A DNA stretch of 64,000 bases, taken from assembly GCA_937927195.1 (NCBI GenBank), contig CALBCY010000069.1, positions 16,965 to 80,964 of the forward strand. The letters run 5' to 3'. This DNA is from an uncultured Chitinophagales bacterium (GTDB taxonomy: Bacteria > Bacteroidota > Bacteroidia > Chitinophagales > UBA2359). A program made the position numbers and the translations under genes. The notes beneath the pieces are model-generated. The model made no database searches and had not been told where the DNA came from. It saw only the letters and a program-made list of their open reading frames with translations. Below, piece by piece: positions 1 to 9,327 of the stretch (within the stretch, counting starts at the first letter, position 1; each line of letters opens with the position of its first letter).

Positions 1-334
1 CGGTGCCATAACCTTGCCCTTCAAATTCTGGCAAAAAAGCAAAACCAATGTCTACAACATCCAGCCCAACTCTTTCATAAAGACCACAAGAACCCAATTT
101 GGTTCCATCTGCTTTTCTTATCACCGTGTAATTCGAAAAGCCCAATTTCACCAATTGACTGGTTATTTTTGTCTTAATGTACAATGTTGAATCTTCCAAG
201 TTTTGAACTTTCCGGTCTCCGATATTGGCTATCCATTTGGGAGTATTTAACAATTTTAAAATAAACTCAGCGTCTTCTAAAGAGGTTGGCCTAATGAACA
301 ACCGTTCTGTTTCAAATGTTTTGTAATCGCTCAT
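1..334 (-). CDS. GNAT-family N-acetyltransferase, 3' end cut by window edge
   Basis: The minus strand reads open from an ATG at 334 to the window edge for 111 codons, beginning MSDYKTFETERLFIRPTS. The ETERLFIRP start followed by DAEFILKLLN and later GSCGLYERVG is the usual opening of RimJ/RimL-type GNAT acetyltransferases, which transfer an acetyl group from acetyl-CoA to an amine on a protein terminus or small molecule. The acetyl-CoA-binding loop is beginning at GQGYGT exactly where the window ends. It lies 36 bases downstream of the FG-GAP gene on the same strand and may share its transcript. The substrate cannot be inferred. Confidence 0.85.
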   Translation of the reverse strand, partial: MSDYKTFETERLFIRPTSLEDAEFILKLLNTPKWIANIGDRKVQNLEDSTLYIKTKITSQLVKLGFSNYTVIRKADGTKLGSCGLYERVGLDVVDIGFAFLPEFEGQGYGT

Positions 335-370
335 TTCTTGCTTTCTTTCCTTTCTCGCTCTAATGACATT

Positions 371-2275
371 TCAATCAACAACAAGCATTTTTATAGAATA
401 GGTTTCCTTTGGGTTTTTTAATTTTAAAACATAACTTCCAGCCTCTAGTAAATCATCTGTAAAACTGCTTATAAAATCATTTTGGTTTGACAATATGTAT
501 GCCCCGGAATGAATCATTTTTCCCTCAATGCTGTACAATTCAAATGAGTAAACTCCTTCTGGTAAACCTGTCAAATAGAAACTTTGATTTATTGAAATTG
601 GATTTGGAATGAGTTTTATTTGCACTCCCCTATTTTCGTCTATGTCATTCAAAGCTAAAACGACGTCACTGGTATCTTCCAATACTTCATGCAAGTTATT
701 AATTTCAGGACCAATCAATAACTGACTGCTAGCACCAGGCCAAACAATCTTGACCGAATCCACCACTGCAATTTCACCCAAACCAAAATGAATGATGGAA
801 GAATTTTGAGAGGTGTGACTCGAACCACCCTGAATTTCACGAACAAAAGCCCGCCCATCGGCATACAAATATGCCTTGCTTCCATATCCATCTCTATTGG
901 CCTTAAGGCCTTGAAGTTTAAATTTAATCCAGTTGCCTGAATCTGAATCATTCCGATACAATCGAAATTTTCCACTGCCTACATTATTGGGATTTACATT
1001 GACCAACAGTATGTCCATGTCTCCATCCTGATTGTAATCAAAAACTGCTGATCCACGACCTATCTTTGTATCTGCCAAATTAGACGATTGGCCAATTTCA
1101 CTAAAAGTCCCATCTCCATTGTTGTGGTACAACAAACAAGGATCATTTTCTTGCGTTTCATTAAAGGAAGTTGTTGGAATAAAACCATTAGAGACATAAA
1201 GATCAAGGTAGGTGTCATTGTCAAAATCGGCAAAATTGCATCCCCAACTTGTGGCATAAAGTTCTTCGTGAAATTCATTGGCAACTCCCGCCTCATCGGT
1301 CAAATCGGAGAAAGTTACATCGCCATTGTTATTCAGCAAAACATTTCTGCCAATATTGGTTACATAATAATCCAAATCCAGGTCTTCATCATAATCACCA
1401 ATGGCTATTCCCATTCCGTAAAGTGAAATGTCCAATCCACTGGATTGACTGATATTAGTAAAACCATCATCAGGGTAATTATTTAGATAAGCAACGTTAG
1501 GATTGACCCATTCACCAAAATCATTGGCCACATAAATATCGGGATGGTGGTCTCCATTGAGGTCTGTAAAAGAGGTGGCAAGCGCACAGCCAGCATCGTC
1601 CAACTCCAATTCTGCAGCTCGATTGCTAAAGGTGCCATCCCCATTGTTCACGTAAAATTTGTTTTCAAAACAAGTGTGCTGATAAAATGTGCTTGGATCA
1701 GATTCATCTCCAACCAATCCCTCTTCGATGTAATCCACAACAATAAGGTCTAAATAACCATCTAGATTGTAATCACCAAAACTTGCTCCCATGGTCATTG
1801 CAGAATCCAGCAAACCTGCTTGGCTTATTATATTCTCGTAAATTCCAACATCGTTTTTCTTGAACAGGTAATTTGGACTGGAAAAAAGTAAAGGGGAATC
1901 TGCTCTTTTGGTTGTGTAAACATAAATTTCACGCTCCCCATCATTGTCAATGTCGGCCGTAAGCACTCCAGCTGTAGTGTTGTCGAGGGTTTCTTCCAAA
2001 CCGATTGCAAGGTCCAACTTAGTGAAAGTAAAATCTCCATTGTTTTCATAAATGGCATCAATCTGGTTTCCACCAGTTATGTACAGGTCTTCATATCCAT
2101 CATTGTTGTGGTCGAAAACAGCAACACCTCCACCCATATAAATTTCAGATTCCATAAAGAAATCAATCCCGGCAGCTTGACTTACATTTGTAAAGCTTTG
2201 TCCAAACATTTCATTACAGAAACATAATAAAAGCATAAAGACGATTTTAGTATAAAATAAATGGCGCTTTTTCAT
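371..2275 (-). CDS. Secreted FG-GAP/VCBS repeat protein with ASPIC/UnbV domain (CRTAC1-like), T9SS sorting domain
   Basis: The 634-residue protein opens with a signal peptide (MKKR, a hydrophobic stretch, cut near residue 26 at FGQ). About seven FG-GAP/VCBS calcium-loop repeats follow, such as DHNNDGYEDLYI, DYNLDGYLDLIV, DFDNDTYLDLYV and DYNQDGDMDILL, which predict a beta-propeller. An ASPIC/UnbV segment lies at roughly residues 445-520 (NRDGYGSKAYLYADGR and DSVKIVWPG). The C-terminal about 80 residues, from LIPNPISINQSF to SIKMLVVD, match the type IX secretion sorting domain layout. It is probably a cell-surface or secreted adhesion-type protein; its ligand is unknown. The start is the only ATG placed correctly before the signal peptide. 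Confidence 0.9.
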   Translation of the reverse strand: MKKRHLFYTKIVFMLLLCFCNEMFGQSFTNVSQAAGIDFFMESEIYMGGGVAVFDHNNDGYEDLYITGGNQIDAIYENNGDFTFTKLDLAIGLEETLDNTTAGVLTADIDNDGEREIYVYTTKRADSPLLFSSPNYLFKKNDVGIYENIISQAGLLDSAMTMGASFGDYNLDGYLDLIVVDYIEEGLVGDESDPSTFYQHTCFENKFYVNNGDGTFSNRAAELELDDAGCALATSFTDLNGDHHPDIYVANDFGEWVNPNVAYLNNYPDDGFTNISQSSGLDISLYGMGIAIGDYDEDLDLDYYVTNIGRNVLLNNNGDVTFSDLTDEAGVANEFHEELYATSWGCNFADFDNDTYLDLYVSNGFIPTTSFNETQENDPCLLYHNNGDGTFSEIGQSSNLADTKIGRGSAVFDYNQDGDMDILLVNVNPNNVGSGKFRLYRNDSDSGNWIKFKLQGLKANRDGYGSKAYLYADGRAFVREIQGGSSHTSQNSSIIHFGLGEIAVVDSVKIVWPGASSQLLIGPEINNLHEVLEDTSDVVLALNDIDENRGVQIKLIPNPISINQSFYLTGLPEGVYSFELYSIEGKMIHSGAYILSNQNDFISSFTDDLLEAGSYVLKLKNPKETYSIKMLVVD

Positions 2276-2308
2276 AAATAAATATAATCATTTGCTGCAT
2301 AAAATCAC

Positions 2309-2340
2309 AAAAAAACCACGAGTAGCATAGCCACTCGTGG
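2309..2340 (-). terminator. Intrinsic terminator for the minus-strand PKD gene
   Basis: The arms CCACGAGT (2316-2323) and ACTCGTGG (2333-2340) form a perfect 8-base-pair stem with a 9-base loop. Read on the minus strand, the hairpin is followed directly by seven T (the A run at 2309-2315). It sits about 80 bases past the stop of the PKD gene and ahead of the FG-GAP gene, so it should separate the two transcripts. Confidence 0.85.
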
Positions 2341-2419
2341 AAATCATGTTAACCTGATAGATAATGATTGAAAAAACAATGAAGTACTTACAAAAAAGTA
2401 CCAGCAACTTTTCATATAC

Positions 2420-4699
2420 CTATCTACCCAAAATCACCTTTAAATTTTGTTTTTGTTCTCCCGATTCAATTTTAAGGAAATACAAGCCTTGTGATTGATC
2501 GCTTAAATCGAACTGATAAATTTTATCAGCAACATATTGTTCTTTTCCAAAAGCCACGATTTTCCCATTTATATCGCTGATCTCATAATCAAAATGACTC
2601 CTTGAAAGGACCAGGCCAACCAAGTTGATTTGACCAGCCGTAGGATTGGGATAAACATAGGCTCTCTGTATAAGCAACTCTTCTATAGCTGTATTCCCTG
2701 TTCCATCCACTGTAATAAAAGCATTTTTGGTGATTAAATCACTTCCTACTTCATTGCTTACCAACAAAGAAACATCATATGTTCCCGGATTTGAATAACT
2801 TACCAAATGTGGTCCCGCAGTATTGGCTGTTGCCGGGTTCCCTCCCGGAAATGCCCATTGGTAGGTTGTCGGCTCGTTTTGTGAAATGCTACTGATTAAA
2901 ACGGCCGTTCCAATTTGTGTTGTGGCATTATTGACGGTAAAATCAGCTATTGGTTCCAAAATTGGCTGAACCACTGTCACGAATCCTGTTTTGTTTTCGG
3001 TGTCCGTTCCTGCTGGATTGGTAACGGTCAAAGAAACATCGTATGAGCCAGGATTGGTGTAAGCAATAACATGAGGGCCAGCTGTATTTGCTGATGAAGG
3101 TACACCTCCTGGAAAAGACCAAGAATAAGCACTCGGATTGTTGCTGGATTGACTTGTGAAAATTACAGAACTATTGGGTTGAATCTCGCTTTGATTGACT
3201 AGAAAAATTGCCTCTGGAGGAAGATTCATTGGATTGACTGTAATATAGTTTGACTTGGTTTCTGTATCTGATCCGGCAGAATTCGAAGTAGTTAATGAAA
3301 CACTGTAAGTTCCAGCGGTATTGAATTGAATGGAATGCGGACCAGGCCCTGAAACAGTCTCAGGAGTTCCACCAGCAAAGTTCCAGTTAAAAGAGGTAGG
3401 ATTATTGGTACTAACATTGGTAAAAGTTAAACTCTCCCCTTCTATCAATTCTGTATTCGAAACATAAAAGTCTGTAACGGGAGCCACAATTGCCTCATTG
3501 ACCACAATCGTCGAAACAGTAGCATGTACAGCAACAGAATTGTATGCGGTCAATGAAACTTCATAGGTTCCCGGGCTGTTAAACAAGACCAACGGATTGA
3601 CATCATTGGAAAAAGAAGGGCTCGCATCAGGTCCGTTAAACTCCCAATCATAAAAATCGGCATTTTGAGAAGCGTTTAAAAACTGAACTTGCAAAGGCGC
3701 ATTCCCATTAACTGGATTAAAAGAAAAAGCAGCAACAGGATCTGGTATGACTTCAAAGACATTGACCATATAATCTTCAGCCTCCCCAGTAAATGAGTTG
3801 ACCTCAGGACATGAACCATTTATAAAATTTCCCCAACTCATGAAAACTCTCGTTCTGTAAGTTCCAGGTAAAATAGATGCGGGCAACATAAAAGAACCAG
3901 TGACGGCCTCTGGACTTGGACCATCTGAAACAAAAACGACTTCTTCTTCAGAGAAGAATCCATCGCTATTGGCATCTAGATAGATTTTCCACAATTCACC
4001 CCATTCAGTACCTGAATAACCAGGGGTCAAACTTACATTTACTGGCAAATCCTTTTGCAACTGAAAAGTTAAATGACTCATTTCAGCAAAGCCACAATTG
4101 TTTCCTGTATAAACCCCAACTTCATTAAAAAAAACAGTAGAGATCCATTCTTCTTCACTAACTCCAGAGGTAAAACAATACGATCCTAGACCATTTCCTT
4201 TTTCTATCATATTGATGCTGTAATCTTCTACTTCTCCTAGGCTGATGTTGCCACATGGACCTAAAATTGGATTGTAACTCATTATGATCCGCATTCTAGA
4301 AGGACCAATTGATCCAAAATCTGGCAAACTAAATGTGCCATTTAACTCATTTTCACCATTAGCAGTAAATAAAAGCTCTCCATCATCCAAGAAATCTTGA
4401 TCACTGTTCAAATCAATATAAATTGCCCAGTTTTCGAACCATTGTGTTGAGGAGTATCCAGGATTTAGAACCACTGAAAAAGTAGCGCCATATTGCAAAG
4501 AAAATTCCGAAAATGATTCGTTCAATGCATATCCTGAATTGTTTGCAGAAACAGATGAAATGCATCCAACTTGGATGTTTTCAATCCACTCTGCCGACGA
4601 ATTGTTGCCCATCGATTCGCAATATTGGGCATTTAAAATCAATCCCGAAAAAGAAAATAAGAGGAAAAATAAGGTGAATAAAAGTTTTTGATATTTCAT
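2420..4699 (-). CDS. Secreted GEVED/PKD-repeat protein with T9SS sorting domain
   Basis: This 759-residue protein has a signal peptide ending near residue 24 (LILNAQ). Two GEVED domains follow, marked by the repeated ending GEVEDYSIN and GEAEDYMVN and by EWIENI/EEWIST openings. Four PKD domains come next, each with the pattern PGTYDVSLTV...AGTDTE or a close variant. The last about 75 residues, VYPNPTAGQINLVGL to NLKVILGR, form a type IX secretion sorting domain. GEVED and PKD modules are extracellular beta-sandwiches common in Bacteroidota adhesins and enzymes; no catalytic domain is visible, so an adhesive or matrix role is the safest guess. A strong terminator follows it. Confidence 0.9.
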   Translation of the reverse strand: MKYQKLLFTLFFLLFSFSGLILNAQYCESMGNNSSAEWIENIQVGCISSVSANNSGYALNESFSEFSLQYGATFSVVLNPGYSSTQWFENWAIYIDLNSDQDFLDDGELLFTANGENELNGTFSLPDFGSIGPSRMRIIMSYNPILGPCGNISLGEVEDYSINMIEKGNGLGSYCFTSGVSEEEWISTVFFNEVGVYTGNNCGFAEMSHLTFQLQKDLPVNVSLTPGYSGTEWGELWKIYLDANSDGFFSEEEVVFVSDGPSPEAVTGSFMLPASILPGTYRTRVFMSWGNFINGSCPEVNSFTGEAEDYMVNVFEVIPDPVAAFSFNPVNGNAPLQVQFLNASQNADFYDWEFNGPDASPSFSNDVNPLVLFNSPGTYEVSLTAYNSVAVHATVSTIVVNEAIVAPVTDFYVSNTELIEGESLTFTNVSTNNPTSFNWNFAGGTPETVSGPGPHSIQFNTAGTYSVSLTTSNSAGSDTETKSNYITVNPMNLPPEAIFLVNQSEIQPNSSVIFTSQSSNNPSAYSWSFPGGVPSSANTAGPHVIAYTNPGSYDVSLTVTNPAGTDTENKTGFVTVVQPILEPIADFTVNNATTQIGTAVLISSISQNEPTTYQWAFPGGNPATANTAGPHLVSYSNPGTYDVSLLVSNEVGSDLITKNAFITVDGTGNTAIEELLIQRAYVYPNPTAGQINLVGLVLSRSHFDYEISDINGKIVAFGKEQYVADKIYQFDLSDQSQGLYFLKIESGEQKQNLKVILGR

Positions 4700-4761
4700 T
4701 TGGATAAATTTGCGTCTATAAATTATATTATTTGTGAAATAAGACGCAGACTAGTTGTTGA

Positions 4762-4794
4762 ATTGGAAAAGGAGATTCGTTTTTTGTACTTTTG
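4762..4794 (+). promoter_or_regulatory. Candidate Bacteroidota-type promoter
   Basis: TACTTTTG at 4787-4794 fits the Bacteroidota -7 consensus TAnnTTTG exactly. An ATTG at 4762-4765, about 21 bases upstream, is a partial match to the -33 TTTG element. It lies in the divergent spacer between the PKD gene and the plus-strand C45 acyltransferase gene, with a predicted transcription start just after 4800. This is pattern matching only. Confidence 0.4.
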
Positions 4795-4881
4795 AAATGA
4801 ACTTGAAATGAAATAAGTTTGCTTTCATTTCTAACAAATGGAACAGCAATTAGAACGACAATTAGAACAAATGACTCATCC

Positions 4882-6564
4882 ATGACGAGCAGGAATTACA
4901 AGCGATTTTTTATTAGACTAATATTGGTGTTGTTGCTCATTTGGATCATAATGGGGATAATTTTTTATTTCATTATCAAAATACCCAATCCAGAGGGAGC
5001 GGACAATATCAAAACTGACTACGAACGCTATGAATCCGTCAGTAAAAATTTCACGCTCAAAAACGACAAGGATTGGCTAAGATACTATGAAGATGGAATT
5101 TGGGAAATGAGCATCAGTGGAGCACCTTATGAGCGTGGAGTTAAATATGGAATTCTCGCAGCAGAGTTGCTTGACCAACAAGAAGCGGCAATGATTGAAC
5201 AGATCGAAACAAAAGTACCTTCTAAGTCCTACTTAAAATTTCTAAAATACTTCATCGGATTTTTCAATAGAAATCTCGATCATCACATACCTTTGGAATA
5301 TCTGCAAGAAATTTACGGTGAATCTTTGGCTTCCCCTGATAAGTTTGACTTTGTTGGTCCCAAATATCAAAGAAAGTTGAATTACCATGCTGCACATGAC
5401 ATTGGCCATGCCTTAGAAAACATGAAAATGGTTGGTTGCACTTCTTTCGGAGTGTGGGACGAAGCAAGCGAAGATGGGCAGTTGACCATTGGAAGAAATT
5501 TCGACTTTTACTTCGGAGAGGAATTTGCCAAGAAGAAAATGATATTAATGGTCGATCCAGATAAAGGATACAGTTTCCTATCTGTTTCATGGCCTGGTAT
5601 GTTAGGAGTTGTTTCAGGAATGAATGAAAAAGGCTTGACCATTACTTTAAATGCTGCTCCCTCAACCATTCCTTCTCAGGGCAAAACGCCCATTACTATT
5701 TTAGCCAGAGAAATTTTACAATATGCCTCAAACATTGAGGAAGCTATTGAAATTGCCAACAAGCGGGAAACGTTTGTATCGGAATCTCTTCTTATTGGCT
5801 CTGCCAATGACGGGAAAGCCATTGTCATAGAAAAAAGCCCGGAAACTACTGCTGTTTATGAAAGTGGAATTAATGAAATAATCTGCGCAAACCACTTCCA
5901 AAGCGAGGAGTTAAAGGACACAGAAGTCAATCAAGAAGGCAAGATTGAACTCACTACCTTACCTCGACATAAAAGAATGATTGAATTGCTGAGTAGATTT
6001 GGAGCAATAGATTTAGAAGAAACAAGTAAAATTTTAAGAGATCAAAAAGGTCCAGGAGATTTTGAATTGGGATATGGAAACGAAAAAGCCATTAACCAAC
6101 TGATCTGCCATCATTCTGTAATTTTTCAACCAGAACAGCTTAAAATGTGGGTCAGCAAACCTCCCTACCAATTAGGAGAATACATATTGTATGATTTTCG
6201 TGAAATGCTAAAAGGTTCTGAGACAAACAATTGGCACAGCGCCGACAGTTTGGATATTGAGGCGGATCCATTTTTAGAAAGCGAAGACTATGAAAAATTC
6301 GAAGCCTATTTAGAAACCAAAAGGATCATCGAATCAACCATGCAAGGAAAACTTGAACGGGTGCTTGAAGAAAAGGATATTGAAAAATTCATTGCAAATA
6401 ATCCCGATTCTTATCAAGCATATTATCTTAGTGGCGAATATTACGAATACTTGGGAGAGAAGGAAAAATCTTGCAAATATTTCACACTTTCACTTGACAA
6501 ACCCATTGCGCGTCCATCAGAAAAAGAAGAAATTTTAGATGGACTGAAATGGTGTAAAAATTAA
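4882..6564 (+). CDS. C45-family Ntn acyltransferase/peptidase with N-terminal membrane anchor
   Basis: From the ATG at 4882 the protein has 560 residues; an in-frame TTG at 4819 could add 21. A single membrane segment (LILVLLLIWIIMGIIFYFII) follows a basic start, so the enzyme is probably an anchored periplasmic or surface protein. The core matches the acyl-CoA:6-aminopenicillanate acyltransferase (peptidase C45) fold: the GCTSFGVWDE motif puts the expected nucleophilic Cys at residue 186, followed by GRNFDFYFGEEF and MNEKGLTITLNA. Such enzymes self-cleave before Cys and move acyl groups. From memory, C45-like genes occur in flexirubin clusters, and the next two genes fit that. Its exact acyl acceptor is unknown. 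Confidence 0.75.
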   Translation: MTSRNYKRFFIRLILVLLLIWIIMGIIFYFIIKIPNPEGADNIKTDYERYESVSKNFTLKNDKDWLRYYEDGIWEMSISGAPYERGVKYGILAAELLDQQEAAMIEQIETKVPSKSYLKFLKYFIGFFNRNLDHHIPLEYLQEIYGESLASPDKFDFVGPKYQRKLNYHAAHDIGHALENMKMVGCTSFGVWDEASEDGQLTIGRNFDFYFGEEFAKKKMILMVDPDKGYSFLSVSWPGMLGVVSGMNEKGLTITLNAAPSTIPSQGKTPITILAREILQYASNIEEAIEIANKRETFVSESLLIGSANDGKAIVIEKSPETTAVYESGINEIICANHFQSEELKDTEVNQEGKIELTTLPRHKRMIELLSRFGAIDLEETSKILRDQKGPGDFELGYGNEKAINQLICHHSVIFQPEQLKMWVSKPPYQLGEYILYDFREMLKGSETNNWHSADSLDIEADPFLESEDYEKFEAYLETKRIIESTMQGKLERVLEEKDIEKFIANNPDSYQAYYLSGEYYEYLGEKEKSCKYFTLSLDKPIARPSEKEEILDGLKWCKN

Positions 6565-6570
6565 ACAACA

Positions 6571-7878
6571 TTGAATTTTAATCATCCAAATCTTTCATTT
6601 CAATCCAGTGAAAAGATTAAATCATTCCAAGAAAATGCACTTCGGGAATTGATTTCATATACTGCCAGTAAAAGTAATTTTTACAAAAAGCAATGGGCTG
6701 ATTTAAAGATCAATCCTTCCAGTATTCAGCATCTAGAAGATTTAGAAAAGCTTCCTTTTACAGAGAAGAAAGACTTACAAGATTATAATTGGGATTTTCT
6801 TTGTGTTCCCAAAAGTGAAATCAAGGACTTTGTAAGTACTTCTGGAACTACAGGTAAACCCATTTTTATTGGTCTTAACAAAAATGACTTGGAACGGTTG
6901 GCTTATAATGAAATGCGCTCGCTTCAAATTGCAGCCTGTTCTGCCGATGATAATTTTCAGTTGACAACTACTATGGACAAGCGATTCATGGCAGGATTGG
7001 CCTATTATTTAGGTGTCCAAAAACTGGAGGGATCCATTGTACGCGTTGGAGCTGGAAGCCCAGCTCTTCAATGGGATACGATAAAAGAATTAGAGAGTTC
7101 AGTCATCATAACAGTCCCCTCATTTTTCCTTCAAATGGTAAAATATGCTGCTGATAAAAACATTGATTTGAGCAATACCAGTTTAAAAAAATGCATTTGT
7201 ATTGGAGAACCGATTCGCAATAAAGAACTGGAAGACAGCAGCATTAGCAAGAAAATAAAGGAAATACTTAACATAGAATTGTATTCAACCTATGCTTCGA
7301 CCGAAATGGCAACTGCCTTTACAGAATGTGCGCATAAAAACGGAGGGCATCATCAACCCGAGCTCTTGATTGTAGAATTTATAAAGGAAGATGGATCAAA
7401 AGCATTGAGTGGTGAAATGGGTGAAATAGTCGTTACGCCATTGGGAATGGAAAGCATGCCACTGATTCGTTATAAAACAGGAGATGTTTGTTATCACTAT
7501 GAAGAAACCTGTTCTTGTGGTCGAAACAGTCTAAGGATTGGTCCAATTCAAGGAAGAAAGAATCAATTGATCAAATACAGAGGAACCAGCCTATTTCCTG
7601 GTGCTTTGATTGAATCCATGCGCAAAACATCTTGGATCAAAGATTATTTATTGATCATAGAACATGATGAAATGGGTTTGGATCAAATTGAAATAATGAT
7701 CAAGCCAACATCAATAGAAACCTTTAATAAGGAACTTGAACAGTTAAAAGACGAATTTCGAGCAGCATGTAGGGTAAGTCCTATTTTGACCTGTTGCAAT
7801 CAATCTGACTTGAATGAAATCAGAGCAAAAATTGAAAGTAGAAAACTTTTAACAGTTTTAGACAAACGCCCTATCTGA
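6571..7878 (+). CDS. Phenylacetate-CoA-ligase-like adenylate-forming enzyme (flexirubin type)
   Basis: The 435-residue protein contains the AMP-binding P-loop STSGTTGKP at residues 89-97, the YSTYASTEMATAF segment typical of the ligase core, and GEIVVTPLGMESMPLIRYKTGD before the hinge. A Cys-rich CSCGRNS follows, as in phenylacetate-CoA ligases. It should activate an aromatic or aliphatic acid as an acyl-adenylate for CoA or ACP loading, most simply the 4-hydroxycinnamoyl starter of flexirubin. No ATG lies near the conserved start, so the TTG at 6571, only six bases after the previous stop, is the likely start. Operon with its neighbours is inferred from spacing. Confidence 0.85.
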   Translation: MNFNHPNLSFQSSEKIKSFQENALRELISYTASKSNFYKKQWADLKINPSSIQHLEDLEKLPFTEKKDLQDYNWDFLCVPKSEIKDFVSTSGTTGKPIFIGLNKNDLERLAYNEMRSLQIAACSADDNFQLTTTMDKRFMAGLAYYLGVQKLEGSIVRVGAGSPALQWDTIKELESSVIITVPSFFLQMVKYAADKNIDLSNTSLKKCICIGEPIRNKELEDSSISKKIKEILNIELYSTYASTEMATAFTECAHKNGGHHQPELLIVEFIKEDGSKALSGEMGEIVVTPLGMESMPLIRYKTGDVCYHYEETCSCGRNSLRIGPIQGRKNQLIKYRGTSLFPGALIESMRKTSWIKDYLLIIEHDEMGLDQIEIMIKPTSIETFNKELEQLKDEFRAACRVSPILTCCNQSDLNEIRAKIESRKLLTVLDKRPI

Positions 7879-8079
7879 ATTCTTAAGCAAAACCATAATT
7901 ACATGTCTGCCAAAAAGATATGCTAATAATGTGATGATAAAATGCTGATAAAATAGACGGTTCGAATGTGCATTACAACAGACTTATGTAAAATTAAGCT
8001 TCATTTTTTTTGTTAAGGAGCTGGCAGTCTTTTTACTTGATACTTTTTACTTTGTACTATTCATACTATATTTAGGTAT

Positions 8080-9327
8080 ATGAAAATTAATGACACAGAT
8101 ATTTTTGTTATTGGAGGTGGACCAGCAGGCAGTGTTGCGGCAGCCATGGTAGCACAATCTGGATTAACTGTCAGTGTTATTGAAAAACAGCATTTCCCAA
8201 GATTTGTGATTGGCGAAAGCCTTTTGCCAAAATGCATGGAAGATTTGGAGGAGGCTGGTTTTCTCGAAGATTTAAAGACCAAAGACTTTGCTGTCAAAAA
8301 TGGAGCAAAATTCACCTTGAATGGAGTCAGCTGCCATTTTGATTTCAGTGAATCCTTTACAGAAGGATGGTCATGGAGCTGGCAAGTATCAAGAGCCCAA
8401 TTCGATAAGGCTTTAACAGACAATCTTGAAAAAAGAGGGATCCCAGTTCACTTTGGACAAAAAGTTACTGATTTCCAATACGATGGTAGTAATTGCCATC
8501 TTAGTATCGAGGATGAAGCTGGTAAAATTCAACACGTTAGAAGCAAATTTGTAATTGATGCCAGCGGATATGGAAGAGTCCTTCCCAACCTAATGGGCCT
8601 TGACAAAACGATTGGCAAAGAATCGAGATCCGCGTTTTTCGCTCATGTTAAAGACGATATTTTACCAATCGACCAAAAAGAAGATTTCATTACGATTGTC
8701 ATTCATGAGCAAAAACTTTGGCTTTGGATAATACCTTTTGGATCAGGCGTAACATCAGTTGGCTTTGTTGGTGATCCTGATTTCATCAACCAATTTGAAT
8801 TGGATGATTCCCTTTCAGAAGAGGATAAGTTTACGGCTTTATTGAATCAAGTAACAGATCTAGATGGACGTTTTAGCAATCCAGAATATGTTAGAACTCC
8901 AAAAAGAATAAATGCCTTTGGTGTTTCCTCCTCAGAAATTTACGGACCAGGCTTTGCGGTTTGCGGAAACAGTTCTGACTTTATCGATCCTATTTTTTCA
9001 TCTGGAGTTACCTTTGCTACTGCTTCAGGATCACTTGCTGGTAAATTGGCTTCAAGACAATTAAAAGGAGAAACCATAGATTGGGAAAATGAGTATAGCC
9101 AATATCTAGAAAGTGGAATCAATACCTTTAGAGCATTTGTTTTGTCTTGGTATGCTGGAAAACTGCCTGAAATATTTTTCTATTCCAACGAATCTAATGG
9201 AAAATTAAAAAAGCAAATTTGCTCAATTCTAGCAGGTTATGTTTGGGACAAAGAAAACCCATTTGTTAGGAAAGCAGCGAGATCTATCCGAGCAATTAGC
9301 AATTTCATCGAACGTAATCCAAACTAA
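8080..9327 (+). CDS. Flavin-dependent halogenase-like FAD oxidoreductase
   Basis: A Rossmann FAD-binding motif GGGPAG is at residues 12-17, followed by FPRFVIGESLLP, typical of the tryptophan-halogenase/geranylgeranyl-reductase superfamily. Residues 214-219 read WLWIIP, which fits the WxWxIP motif used to recognise flavin-dependent halogenases. Lys73 in FAVKNGAKF is a candidate for the conserved halogenase lysine. At 415 residues it is the length of phenolic-type halogenases. In a flexirubin producer it could chlorinate the phenolic ring; some flexirubins are known to carry chlorine. It could instead be a non-halogenating oxygenase. A 200-base spacer separates it from the ligase gene, so it may have its own promoter. 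Confidence 0.75.
   Translation: MKINDTDIFVIGGGPAGSVAAAMVAQSGLTVSVIEKQHFPRFVIGESLLPKCMEDLEEAGFLEDLKTKDFAVKNGAKFTLNGVSCHFDFSESFTEGWSWSWQVSRAQFDKALTDNLEKRGIPVHFGQKVTDFQYDGSNCHLSIEDEAGKIQHVRSKFVIDASGYGRVLPNLMGLDKTIGKESRSAFFAHVKDDILPIDQKEDFITIVIHEQKLWLWIIPFGSGVTSVGFVGDPDFINQFELDDSLSEEDKFTALLNQVTDLDGRFSNPEYVRTPKRINAFGVSSSEIYGPGFAVCGNSSDFIDPIFSSGVTFATASGSLAGKLASRQLKGETIDWENEYSQYLESGINTFRAFVLSWYAGKLPEIFFYSNESNGKLKKQICSILAGYVWDKENPFVRKAARSIRAISNFIERNPN

Noticed and set aside
1088..1426. 112-codon plus-strand frame
   Set aside because: It is antisense to the calcium-loop repeats of the FG-GAP gene, whose biased codons create open frames.
8061..8423. 120-codon minus-strand frame
   Set aside because: It is antisense to the clearly conserved halogenase-like gene and shows no family features.
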